64,000 nt of DNA. Origin: Rhodamnia argentea (lineage: Eukaryota > Streptophyta > Magnoliopsida > Myrtales > Myrtaceae). How positions within the stretch are numbered: position 1 is the stretch's first letter; each line of letters begins with the position of its first letter. A program made the translations under genes and the position numbers. Under the pieces are notes generated by a model. It saw only the letters and a program-made list of their open reading frames with translations. It made no database searches and was not told the DNA's origin. Shown in pieces: positions 47,796-59,588 of this stretch. Location: contig NC_063157.1 in assembly GCF_020921035.1 (NCBI RefSeq), positions 6,072,501 to 6,136,500 on the forward strand. Reading direction: 5' to 3'.

Positions 47796-48713
47796 GTAAG
47801 AGGATTTCTCCTTCTAAATCTCTACGTTGATTCGTGCTTCTACGTGCTCGCTCGACATTGATCGCTGTTGATTTGATTTTTGTCCGTGTTTACGCCGATT
47901 GAATTCGGATCCATCCCTTGCATCCCTAGATCTCCATCGAGGTTGCGGTAGATAGGTAGATTTGGAATCGAATTCGCTGCTGGGGTTGTTGGAATTTATG
48001 TATGATGTAGCTTGTACTTTTGATCGTCGTCTAGAATGAGTTCGTCGTGCTTTTTGGCTGATTCCGTGTTTGGTTGTGCTTTCTTAGCGCAATCGGTTTC
48101 TTGAACTGATGCGAATGCTGTAGTTCCTGGCGAAATTCTCAACGGTGGGAAAATTGTTTCTGGACTGTTGTGTTTACTGTTTGGTATGCTCCGACCATGA
48201 AAGGTTTATCGTTGATAGGGAACTTTGCCTTTAAGAAAAGCATTAGGCATACAGTGTGTTCCTCTAGAGATGCTGGATCCATGTTCAAGGTTGCTTACTT
48301 TAGTAGCAGCTTATTCGTAACAGTTTTTAGAAGATGAAGTAATGTGGGCTGGGTTCTATGGCCTTTCAAGCCTTCAAAGTGCCATGAAGTTGACGGTGGT
48401 AGAACTTCGTGGGTTTTCGAGATTTGACTATGACTAGGGAGATTAATATTGACAGGAACTCTGGACTTTGAAATATGTCATTAGTCGCACTGTAGAGAAG
48501 TCTGGATTATTTCGCCAGCTGCGACCTAGAATTACAATCTTGTTTTGTGGAGATTCCGTTAAATATGGAAATGAACATGAAGTTTTGATCTTCGTATCCT
48601 ATATACAAATTTATAATTATTAATACTGAAGACTGATGCTCTCACTTTTGCTCCTGATGTGAATCAGAAGACGAGGAAATTAGTGGTCAAGAGGAGAAGA
48701 GAACTTACTCATC

Positions 48714-49622
48714 ATGCCTTCTCAAAAGATTGAGACAGGTCACCAGGACATTGTCCATGATGTAGCTATGGATTACTATGGAAAGCGTGTGGCAACAGCT
48801 TCGTCGGACACCACTATCAAGATAATAGGCGTGAGCAATAACTCTGGATCACAGCACCTTGCTTCATTGAGTGGTCATAAAGGCCCTGTTTGGCAGGTTG
48901 CTTGGGCACACCCTAAATTTGGATCAATCCTTGCTTCTTGCTCATATGATGGACAAGTTATCTTATGGAAGGAGGGTAATCAAAATGATTGGGCTCAAGC
49001 TCATGTTTTCAATGATCACAAGTCATCCGTGAATTCCATTGCTTGGGCACCTCACGAACTAGGTCTCTGCTTGGCTTGTGGTTCATCTGATGGGAATATC
49101 TCTGTCTTTACTGCCCGACCTGATGGGGGTTGGGACACCACTAGGATAGAGCAAGCTCACCCCGTTGGCGTCACTTCTGTTTCATGGGCCCCAGCCATGG
49201 CTCCTGGTGCTCTAGTTGGATCTGGTTTGCTAGATCCTGTTCAGAAACTGGCCTCGGGAGGGTGTGACAATACAGTGAAGGTGTGGAAGCTTTATAATGG
49301 AACTTGGAAGATGGATTGCTTCCCTGCCCTTCAGATGCACTCTGATTGGGTTAGAGATGTGGCTTGGGCACCTAATTTGGGGCTTCCAAAGTCCACTATT
49401 GCAAGTGCTTCTCAAGATGGGACCGTTGTAATATGGACGGTGGCCAAGGAAGGAGAGCAATGGCAGGGTAAAGTTTTGAAGGTTTTCAAGACTCCAGTTT
49501 GGAGGGTTTCCTGGTCGCTGACTGGAAATTTGCTAGCAGTCGCTGATGGGAATAACAACGTAACGTTGTGGAATGAGGCGGTGGATGGTGAGTGGCAACA
49601 AGTTACTACAGTTGAGCCATAG
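48714..49622 (+). CDS. SEC13: SEC13 WD40 protein (COPII coat and nuclear pore)
   Basis: A 302-residue WD40 protein that pairs with SEC31 in the outer COPII cage for ER-to-Golgi vesicles and also sits in the NUP107 nuclear-pore complex. Six WD repeats span almost the whole chain, the open six-blade form completed by a partner's blade. Landmarks are HQDIVHDVAMDYYGKRVATA (10-29), GHKGPVWQVAWAHPKFGSIL, HKSSVNSIAWAPHELGL, the long fourth repeat HPVGVTSVSWAP, HSDWVRDVAWAPN and TPVWRVSWSLTGNLLAV. The coding region is in one exon. The start is the first ATG after the leader intron. It is divergent from the mannosidase II gene; 4.1 kb with three transposons separates the two start codons. Confidence 0.95.
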   Translation: MPSQKIETGHQDIVHDVAMDYYGKRVATASSDTTIKIIGVSNNSGSQHLASLSGHKGPVWQVAWAHPKFGSILASCSYDGQVILWKEGNQNDWAQAHVFNDHKSSVNSIAWAPHELGLCLACGSSDGNISVFTARPDGGWDTTRIEQAHPVGVTSVSWAPAMAPGALVGSGLLDPVQKLASGGCDNTVKVWKLYNGTWKMDCFPALQMHSDWVRDVAWAPNLGLPKSTIASASQDGTVVIWTVAKEGEQWQGKVLKVFKTPVWRVSWSLTGNLLAVADGNNNVTLWNEAVDGEWQQVTTVEP

Positions 49623-52600
49623 ATTTGGAGTTTGCCTGTTTTGTTATCTACTTGCGTTTTGCTTTGCGTAGGACCTCTATGATAGACTCTTATTGTCGTG
49701 GTGTTCTCTTTTTGATTCTTAGAGTTTGTGAATACAATTATTTCTACATAATCTTTCCTTAAGAGATTAATGAAGGCGTATTATCACATTTGTTTTTTCT
49801 CGGCGAATGTTCGACTGGTGGGTACAAACTCCATTTTCTCTGGGAAATAGTTATATATACCAGTGCATGTTTATGCCCTTCATTGTCTAAGAAGGTCAAG
49901 GAATTTATCTGCCTGATCAAAGACCAAACTACATGTGTGTTGTTTTTGTGCATCATTATTGGTTGCTTCAACAACCTGCAGCTAAATTACATGTAAGAAG
50001 ACCAAGAAACTGCGTACTTTCTGGTCTCAAATGCTTTAACAATCAGTCTATGCCTCTAAAGGCTAGTAAACATTCTATTTTTTTATCAAACCGTCGTCCT
50101 CTTCTCCCATTCTCAGGTATTTTAATGGAAGTGTGGAAATTCCACACTAGCGCTTTTTGTATCTGTCTTTGTATCCATCTTTATATTAAGGCTTCAAATT
50201 GGTTTTCATAACCTTAACTGTGTTTCATCACTGATACGGCGGTCCCTGAGAGTCCAGCATCCGTGGTCACTATCAAGCATAGTGTTTCATTGCACGCTTC
50301 CTTTTCTCTTCCTGTTCCTAGGATTGAGGTGCGATCCAGAGTTCGGTTGATGGGATCTGTCTGATACAGTGTTTCCTGGATCGGAGAATCGATTGTGCTC
50401 CTCCGCCTGATCCAATGGGTTGAAGCTTTTATGTGATGCTATCTTGACTTTCGCTTGTGTCAAATTTGACTGGATGCTATGCTGGAAGTTAAAATGTGCA
50501 CACGTTCAGGGTATAGATTGTGTCATCAGTAAGTGCCTTCTCAATCTCCTTTTCCCCTCGCCCTGCTTGAGCTCCTAATAGGGCGTCAAGAACAGAAATT
50601 GATCTTTTCTCAATCGCCTGAAAAATTTATCCCTCTCTAGTTCTGTCCATTACGTTGGTTTAGAGCCAAAGTCCACCCTCCTACAATAGGAAAATGTTTC
50701 ATTGCATATACCAAAAATGTACCCTGAACTTATGGCCGATTGGATCTCAGCTATAAGCATTTAAGCTAAGATAATATGCGATACTGAGTTTAGTTTCGTG
50801 ACCATGATCCGATGCCTAAAGATCTTCCAGAGAAGTGGAAGCTATTTACATGTCTGCAACAGCTCCAAGCTCTAAAAGCTTGCGTTCATTCAACGAACTT
50901 CAGTTTACTCTAATTAGACACGAAGTTGAAATATATGTTTTAATATGGTCAACAACGTGAATGGTCAATTTCCACCTATTATGCCAATTCAGCACATCAC
51001 AAACCCATTATCCGCGAATGCCAGAATCGATATCCTCTAGTCACTTAATCGGGTAGGATACATAACTCCAGCGAGCACGAAGAATCAGCATCATGTCCAT
51101 TCATTGACGAGTGATGCTCGTACGCTTTGGGCTTGTGGATAATGATCTGAGCCTCCGCCAAAGCCTTTTTGGGTTACTGTCTATGTCACAACACTTAAAA
51201 ACACTCGTTGTGCTTAGCCGACGAAGAGCCGTGGACCACCGGTAGGCCTTTGGCCGGTGGCATGGAGTTTGGGAAAAAAATAAGGGCGCGTTCTTTTCAC
51301 AAAGAATCGACAATTTAAAGACGATTTGTACTAAATTTGATCCGTTATCTCACTTATGATTGTGAGTCGATGAGGAAAATGTTTTTATCAGTAACAACCT
51401 AGGCAAAAATATTTTACGGACGATAAAGAACGTATTGGTTACTCGTGTTTATAAGTGATACTAACTATCAAAGTTCAGAAAACTCAAACTAAATTGTTCA
51501 TTTTCCGGAAACAATCGCATCCTAAGACTCGGCTGGTGGTCGGTCCATCCAGAGTGTGGTCCTCACGGCTGTGCCACAAAACAACAGTCCGGAATTAATT
51601 GGGTCGGCAGATCAAAGGAAGATGACCGGACAAGAAGATTGATGTATGTTTTGGTTTGAGACACCATCAAATGAAATATGATTTATCCACAGGTAATCAG
51701 GCCATTCTCTTTCTTTTCTTCGTTTTGTGTGTCCCTCCAACTTTAGAGCTCGTGAAATGAGATATCCAACTAATTTCATTTGATTAGGCAAGAAGCGAGG
51801 CAAAGTCCGAGCGGTATTGGCCAATCATACTCGGGGTGGTTTTCTTTCGCGAGAAAGATTCCGAAATCACAAGTTGGATGCTTTTAGTATCAAAAGAGTT
51901 CGTAGGATTGCGATAAGATTCATCCATTACCATCGTTGAAATGAGGAAAGATTGACAAATCAAGAGGGATGCAACTGTTTGGAGTCATGAGGCCAACGAT
52001 TTTGGTTGGCACGATCACCAGTCTGTCGGCGTGGGCCAAGTGATGAGGACACGATCGTCGAGTAGTGGGTCTTTTAGTAACCATTTATTAATACATGTTG
52101 CTGAATTTTAAGAGTCACGTATGTTGTTATTTAGTTCTTTGTCATCGTTGTTAACCATTTTCAGTTGCTATAGATTTTAGGATTGTAATTCAAGCAAAGG
52201 ACCGCCAATCGAGCATGAACACCAGTTATTTTATTTAATTTTCTTGCTATCATCAAATTTCAATACCCTTTCACACGGTTGGTCTTGATCTCCTCGAATT
52301 TTAGTACCTTTAATTTTCTCGTCAATTCGCTTCTCCTGTCCAAGAATCAACAAAGGACCCTTTCACATCTTTTGTCGATTTCCATATCAATTCATGTTGC
52401 AAGAGTTGGTTTCGTTGCCAACTTGTCGGCGGACACAGTGGTTTTGATGCTACCCTATCTTGGAGACATGAAAGAAAGCAGCAACAAGAGTATGACGAGG
52501 TTACTTCGAGGGAATCACTCTTACTTTCAGTCGCGCTAAGCTTCGATCCGTTCCTCACCAGAGAAGAAAAGCCGAAGAAAGAGAAGATGCTAAAACCTCG

Positions 52601-53340
52601 ATCTCGTACCCACTGCATAATTCTCTCATCACGTTCATGCTCCACGTTACAAACTTACTAATTATTACAGGAAAAAGAAGAAATCATGACAGAAAAAAAA
52701 ATGACAAACTTGTGCATCCACAATACTTGATCGGATCACGCGATCCGGTCAGTCGGTATATATGAGAGTAGCCCGTGTAGTTGATTCGAGGACAAATATT
52801 GCGGCGGTCGGACCTCGGGATCTCCTTAGTCGACGGCCTTGATCACCATGGCTTTGCGTTGGCCATCTTGTTCTAGCACCGCCTCAAAGACTACTTCGTT
52901 CTTCTCACAGATTCTCTCACAGTATATATGTTTGGTTCGGGGTGAGTAATGCCGGCCGTGGCGGTGCTGCATTTGCCTCAGCTCCTGCTGCTGTGGCTTG
53001 GGGTAATCCTTGATCCACCCACCGTCGTGACCCTGGCCTTGCCGGAGTTCTGGTGTCTACATGGGGTGACGGGGAAAATTGTCAAAAAAGTCCTAAACCT
53101 TTTCAGTCCGCATATATGTGTTACCCGTAACTTAAGTTGAAAATGATTCTATTTGGCCTTTTGTCTCTTATAATATCTTTAGACCGCGAGCATTGGAGAT
53201 TGGTTTTCAGGCTGATGAACAAAGCCAACGCTGGGAGATATGCGTGAAGTTGAGGGAAAGGAGAACAGCCTCGAGATCGATGGCCTCGCTCGTTTTGCCT
53301 TCGAGGAGCACAACAAGGAGAATGCAATGCTGATGTGTAG
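49623..53340. other. 3' flank of SEC13 and intergenic DNA
   Basis: No complete gene is visible. A minus-strand open stretch at about 53050-52826 (ending KAMVIKAVD and containing GGWIKDYPKPQQQELRQMQ) has gene-like composition but no clear start and no family I know. An ORF at 52645-52322 (-) is also unrecognised. Otherwise the DNA is AT-rich and unremarkable. Confidence 0.35.
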
Positions 53341-53344
53341 GTTG

Positions 53345-53945
53345 GACTTTTGACCTAAGACTAGACTTGTTAAACATAAACTCATTTCTTTATCCGTTTG
53401 TTAGATTGATCAGTTGTATCGAATAAATGAGTCATAAACGGATTTTTTACAAAATATGAGTATTAAATAGGTCATAAATGACCACCCACCCGGGTGGCGC
53501 CGCGGGTTCGCGCGCTCTTCCTTTCGCAAAAGGTCGAGTGTTCGAATTCCAAGAGCGTTGCGGGGTGACTTAACCGGTGGTACGTGTGTGGTGGCTAGCA
53601 CGTGCACCCCAAAAAAAAAAAGGTCATAAATGGGTATACAACTTACTTATACTCAACCTACCTTTATTACTTTATATTCATTCTCTCTCGCCCTTACTCG
53701 ATCTCGCGCTTACTCACTTTGCACTGTAATCTCGGTTTGGATATGAGTTTTCTTAGATTAAATTATAAAAGAAAGTGTTTTAGGAGTACGGGGTCGGGTA
53801 TGGTATGCGTTGGTTATGAGTCGGCTTGGTTATGAGTTACTACAATTGCATAGGAATAAATGGGTCATAAACGGATTAAATGAGTCTATTTGGATTAAAC
53901 AATTTATGACCCAATCAAAAGCCCAGCCGTTTGATGGGTCTACCT
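53345..53945. mobile_element. hAT-like host element split by a SINE
   Basis: The left part (53370-53480) and the right part (53840-53945, opposite strand) share ACTCATTT, ATCCGTTT and GGGTCATAAA-like words, similar to the subterminal vocabulary of the hAT element at 20827. No clean ends or duplication were found. A SINE (53481-53621) is nested inside. Confidence 0.4.
53481..53621 (+). mobile_element. tRNA-derived SINE with intact target-site duplication
   Basis: A 141-base unit with pol III promoter boxes: box A-like TGGCGCCGCGGG (about 53495) and box B-like TGTTCGAATTCC (53539-53550), spaced as in a tRNA. A 3' poly-A tail of 11 ends it. It is flanked by a perfect 11-base duplication GGTCATAAATG (53470-53480 and 53622-53632), the mark of LINE-dependent retroposition. 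The intact tail and duplication suggest a fairly young insertion. Confidence 0.9.
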
Positions 53946-53949
53946 AAGT

Positions 53950-55540
53950 CTAAAGATAACAGGGAAGGCAAATAGGAGTTTGGACAATTCTCCTGTTTTG
54001 ATACTATGCAAGATTTTGCGGACCATTATCATTTATTTTAAAACTTTATATTGTTCGATGAAAGGGAGGTTTAATATTCAAATTTTATAATCGTCGGACT
54101 TTGTGGGACCATTGCTGACTGTTCTAGAAGTTAAACAATGTAGGGCTTTCTACTATGGTATCATCATATGATGTTTTGTGGAACAACTGCCAACTATAGT
54201 AAGTACTGCTGCTGTACCTGCACCTCTTCTCATGCTTCCAAGTCCATCCTTGGATTTTCCGGCCTTAGAAACCTCGCTCTCTTACTCAGCTTCCGCCGAG
54301 AAACAATCACCTCCACCAGATCCAATGCATCTTCGTGCAATCTTACCCTGAGTTTGGAAGATGATGTCCGAATGACCGTCATTTTGTAGTCCTAGCTGTG
54401 CATTCTCACCTCTCCGACCGGACTAGTTCCGGAATGCTACCAAAGAGATCCTTCTCAAACTCCAACTCGTTCGATATGCATTAACCCAATCTCGAGGACA
54501 ACCCGGCCAATCCCTAGACTGGGACCGAGGCTAAGGAGCCAGTGTTCTATAGACCATCCTGAATTGTATTGCTTAATCGTGCACGCAGCCATGGCCCTTT
54601 GGACGTGGCATGTCCCAATAGACCGTTGCATTACTCAGAATACTATCACCAGGAAACTCACGCGTTACACTTTAGATGTCTTCTCGCAAATTGGTGAATT
54701 AGGCAGCATTCCTTTGAAGAGAATAACAAACAACAAATTAATCTTTATAAACAGAAACTTGCACCCATGCATTATCTTCCCTTCCCGTCTAAAACATTGA
54801 ATACTAATTCAATGCATGTATCGATATCCGATAAGATCTATGCCGTATTCCACGTACATGTCTCGCTCAAATGCACGCGGAAGACCTTTTCATATCTTGA
54901 GCCCAACGGGATTAGCTTGATCCTCATTAGATTAAGAAAAAGAAACTTGACTTGGAAACTAACCTGACGACGTTACCTTACATCGCAAGGCGCTTTTGAG
55001 TAGACGAGATTCGAAGGGATGCAAGAGGAATCTTAGGAACCCGAATGCAAACATAACGCCTGACCAACCACCACCGTAATATTGATGTCTTGGGCTTGGT
55101 TTCGAATTAGGACAAGTAATTTTACGGTCAATTTGCATTATCTCACTGTAAATCTCGTAATAGAATCCGTATGATCAAATATTGAGATGGTCTATAGTAT
55201 CACAAATTCTTTTTCCTACAGCAATCGTGCACACTTTGTTTTATAAAGAAAACATCAAATTGTCATTATAAGAAATGACGTTTCTTGTATCGGTTGCACG
55301 AAAGTGACGAGATATAGTTAATCAACTGCACTGCGTTGCGCACGTAATATGCACTCCCAAATCAATATAACCGGTCGATTGCATCGCGTTGTACGCGTCG
55401 TATGCAACCCAATCGACTTCTAAATGCAAGACGAAACTAGTCGCTCTTCTCACAAGAGAATCGCGCTACGTTGAAATGCGTAGTAATGAATTGTTGTATA
55501 TCGGATGGAGAGGGGCAAAGTAAAACCTCATTTTTAATCT
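53950..55540. other. Intergenic, nothing recognised
   Basis: ORFs of 66-78 codons (54168-54389, 54564-54800, 54767-54967) lack domains. No RNA gene or element is apparent. Confidence 0.35.
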
Positions 55541-56030
55541 AAAAAAAACTAACTTTAAGTTAAGTCTCAAATCTATCTTGAAATTTGTATTTGTCTAAAT
55601 AAAGAATCACAAACTTTCGTTTCGGTTCCAAATCTTTTCCGTTAACCTTCCGTTCAAAAGTCGCCGTTAGTCGTCCCTAATTTTTCTAGTTTTCATACTA
55701 AAGAATGGTTTTATTTTTAAGATAACTTACCACAACACCTTGCTAATGTGGATTTGACACCGACGTTGAAATGTCATGTCAAACAACTAATGACAAGTTT
55801 TGGACGGACGGTTAACGGAGACAAATTTGACATTATATGAAAAGTCGGTGCTTTTTTTTTTAAGGCAAAAATAAGTTTAGGACATATTTGAGACCAGATC
55901 TAAAGTGAGGGGCTTTTTCTAGATGAAAAAATGTTCGGGGGCAAAATTGGAACCAGACTAAAAATCGGGGTCTTTTTTGGAACAAAAAAAGTCAGGGGTA
56001 GAATTGAAACCGAACATAAAATTAGGGATT
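55540..56030. mobile_element. Fold-back element, about 490 bp
   Basis: The left arm (55545-55680) and the right arm (55770-55920, opposite strand) share AAGTCTCAAAT/GGTCTCAAAT, a TTTCCGTTAACC/TCTCCGTTAACCGTCCG block and GTCGCCGTTAGTCG/CATTAGTTG words. The last 110 bases (55920-56030) repeat 'aaaatcggggtcttttt' phrases three times. Confidence 0.5.
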
Positions 56031-56065
56031 TTCTAGGGAATTGGGCCAGGTAAATATGGCATAGG

Positions 56066-56502
56066 TAAGGGTGAGCATGATTCCATAATAGAATCGGGAA
56101 TTGGAGAATCGAACCGGTAAGAACCGATCTAATTTCATATTTTAGGGTATGTAAGCTAGTTTTCAAGTTCCAAAAATTAGGGAACATGTTTCAACGGGCA
56201 GAGATCCGGAACAAGTTTTTATACTTTTCTTGTTTTATGTCTTCGCGCCATCATGCGGTATTCTTTGGGTCCGATAACGAGTGTATAATCTGGAACCACT
56301 AGTCCGAACTTTCATTTGTAGCGATATCCATGATCGAGATTTATACTTTGTTAATGTTTAATGTTTTTCGTGTGTTTAAATATGAGTGTTTATCAGTGGA
56401 CCGTAGCAGCAAATAGTGATTATGAGAGGCGATGATTTAGTGCAATTCTTCAATTAAGAATAGATGTGAAACGTGAGCGGATCTTGAGACCGCTCACCTC
56501 TA
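56066..56502. mobile_element. Small hAT-like element of the same end type as 45861
   Basis: The left end TAAGGGTGAGCATGATTCC, with GAATCGG/GAACCGG words inside, and the right end on the other strand, TAGAGGTGAGCGGTCTC, match the end type of the Pack element at 45861-46727. The flanking octamers GGCATAGG and GAGACAGG match at only 5 of 8 positions, so the duplication is decayed or the limits are slightly off. Confidence 0.45.
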
Positions 56503-57093
56503 GAGACAGGTTCATTAGTTTGGGAAAATGTGGCACGTTGTACCACTTTGTGATTATCTATAACAAAAACACTGGCTTTAAGTAAATATGATATATGTAT
56601 ATTAATTTGGGGCAATCGAACATGAAATAGATAATTGCAGGACTAGACTAGCGCGTGAGAACCGAACATGAAATTGACGTTGCACGATCTAGTACTGCTA
56701 AGAAAATGTTTACAGTGGAAAGTACAGTCACTACAGTGTTTGGCGGCGAAGGAAAATCCCAAAAAGGCGTAGACCAGCGCGTGTACATCACGTGCGTCTC
56801 GTGTGGGGCCCTCCACACCCATTTTTAATGGCTGGAAATAGATGGGCCCCACACGATTCGGTACATGAAAGGACGTCTCCCGCGGCCCCGCCCCAGTGGG
56901 GCACCAAACTAGCGTGCACCCAGAATGGCGATTTCGTAATAAATCCCGAAATCCAGTGGCATACAACCAATCTTCTCCGAGTGGGCAGAGAGAGAGGGAA
57001 GAAAAGAGGGCCAATCGCGGAGAGATTTCAGCAATCTCTGAACCAGAGAGAGGGAGACGGCAGGAGCTCTCCCCACATCTCCAAAACCCTCGC

Positions 57094-59535
57094 ATGGCAA
57101 CCTCCGCCCGCTCCTTCTTGCTCCGCGGCGTCGCCGACCTCTGGCCGAAGCAGCAGCCGCCGCCCCTCCTCCCTCCCCTCCCTCGCCGCCTCTTCCCCGC
57201 TCCCCCCTCCCACGCCAGGCGGAGCTCCCCGCCCCCCTCCGCCACCGTCAGCTGCCTCAGCGGCGGCGTCTCCGACGACTTCGTCTCCACGCGCAAGTCC
57301 TCGCTCGACCGGGGCTTCTCGGTCATCGCCAACATGCTCAAGCGGATCGAGCCGCTCGATAATTCCGTCATCTCCAAGGGCGTTTCCGACTCCGCCAAGG
57401 ACTCGATGAAGCAGACGATCTCCGCGATGCTGGGGCTTCTGCCTTCGGATCAGTTCGCCGTTACGATTCATATCTCCGAGCAGCCTCTACGTCGGCTCCT
57501 CGTCTCCTCCATCATCACCGGGTAATTGAATGCCTTGCTGTTGATTTCCCGCGACGGACGGGATGAATTTCAAGTTAATTTCTGTGTTTAGGGAAAATTG
57601 ATCGCCGTGTGCATTTTCATCGCAATCCTAGGGGTCTCACTGGATGTTGGATTGTATTACCGGGGGTTTCTTTTTCATTTTTCGAGGGGGGTTCGTGCAA
57701 TGGACGCCGGTGTCTGTTCTGATTTTTAAAAGTAACCGTTCGTGTGTAATTTGAACAAATCAAAGGGATGTCCATGGATATTATTTTTGAACTGGTGTAA
57801 CTATATATGTCTAAGCGAACGTCCATAGTAACTGCCATCAATATGACTTGAACTTCAGGTATACGTTGTGGAATGCGGAGTACAGGATGTCTTTGATGAG
57901 AAACTTTGATAGTTCCTCGGACGCTTCCATGAAGAGGGATTTGGTGAGCCAAAGTGATGTTTCACAAGTGGAAGGTGAGGAGAGGCAGAGTGGAGATGAG
58001 AGTGATGTGTCTGTTGTAGATTTGGAGGGAAGAAACGTGCAGATATTTGGTGATTTATCTCCGGAGGCATTGAATTACATTCAGCAGTTGCAGTCAGAAC
58101 TGGATATGGTCAAAGAGGTAGGTGTTTTCCCTTTTCACCTCATTATTATTTTCTTCCTTTCCATGATTTGTTCTTTTGTGAAAATCTGAATGCAAACTGT
58201 TCTTATATACTCTTGTCTGTTGATTATCATATTTGAGCTTTGATGATACTGGAAATCCTCATGTGAGTGTCTTTGAATGAGATATTTCTAAATATGGTGC
58301 TATTGCAAATTTCATGCTATAGGTCTCTTAGGATTAAATCATTGAATGTAAATCATAATGAAGTTGCTCGTATTTTTGGGGGCGATGAGCTGGAGAAGCT
58401 ACTTAGTAATGGTAGCAAGCCAGAGATTAAGCACCCATTGCAAGATGGTTCTTTGGGTTGGTTTCCGGAATTTGGCATGTTGTGGACAGCTACAGAATGA
58501 TCTGGATGTTAAGTTAGGGATTTTGGAAATGACTTCAGCATGACGTGCAAAGGTCATATGATATTCCATTATATTTCTGCCCTTATTTGGGTCTTGTGGG
58601 TTGAGGGATATGCTTGCTGGTTGACACATTTGTATTTCCTGACTGATACATCATAGCTGCTGATGAGGGGATGAATAGATAAGGTGAAAATTGGATATTA
58701 TGACAAGATGTGGATTTGATGTTGTATCGGAGTCCAGCATCTTAAGTCCCAGCATGCATGACTGGCAAAGCACAAGTGTTTTAAGCACCAGTGTGCAGGG
58801 ACTCCTCCTACAAAAGGAGGTTTTATTAAATAAATGAGTGTAACACTAGGGCTGAGGGTCAAGTTTGTAATTTTTCTTATGTCTCCTCCTGCCAGAGCCC
58901 AAGTGCTATATACGCCTTCAAGATAAAGAGCCCTGTATACTAGTAAAAAGGCACTATCCCTAACAAGATTTAAGTGAATACCCAACGTTGTGGTCATTTT
59001 CTTTTTTCCATCTTTCCATACATAACTATTGGGTGTTCTGCAATGTTGCTTGGCTTGAGTTAGTCTGCCCTTTCTGTCTTTCCAACAGAAGTGGAAAAGA
59101 AGGGAAAAGGTACAGGTAGCACATGCAGCAAAACAGTAATCAAACTGTGATGATCAAGTCATCCGTTGGGTAAATACAAAGAATCTAAAAAAATTGAACT
59201 GGTTGAAAGTGGAGGCAGAAGGGGGAGACAATACTGTCTCTTTGTCGTTGTCAATATTGGCTGTGTCCGCTGTCGGTGCACATGGGTGTGGACATCATTG
59301 GACAGAACGATATCAATGAGGCAAAAAAGCATACGCATTGTATGTCGATTGAACAAAAGTCGTGATGTCTGGTTTTTAAGTTGCTTGACGCGGTAAGGAA
59401 GATGATTACACTACAGAAAATAGTAAATGTGGCAAAGGGTAAAAGGGGCAAAATGTTGACTAAATTGTTTTCAAGAAATCCCAAAAACATGGACAGTCAA
59501 ATTGCCTGAATGGATGGCTAAATTTGAATGCTGTT

Positions 59536-59588
<53 letters not shown>

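Noticed and set aside
57028..57471. Antisense ORF over DUF760 exon 1
   Set aside because: Shadow of GC-rich coding sequence.
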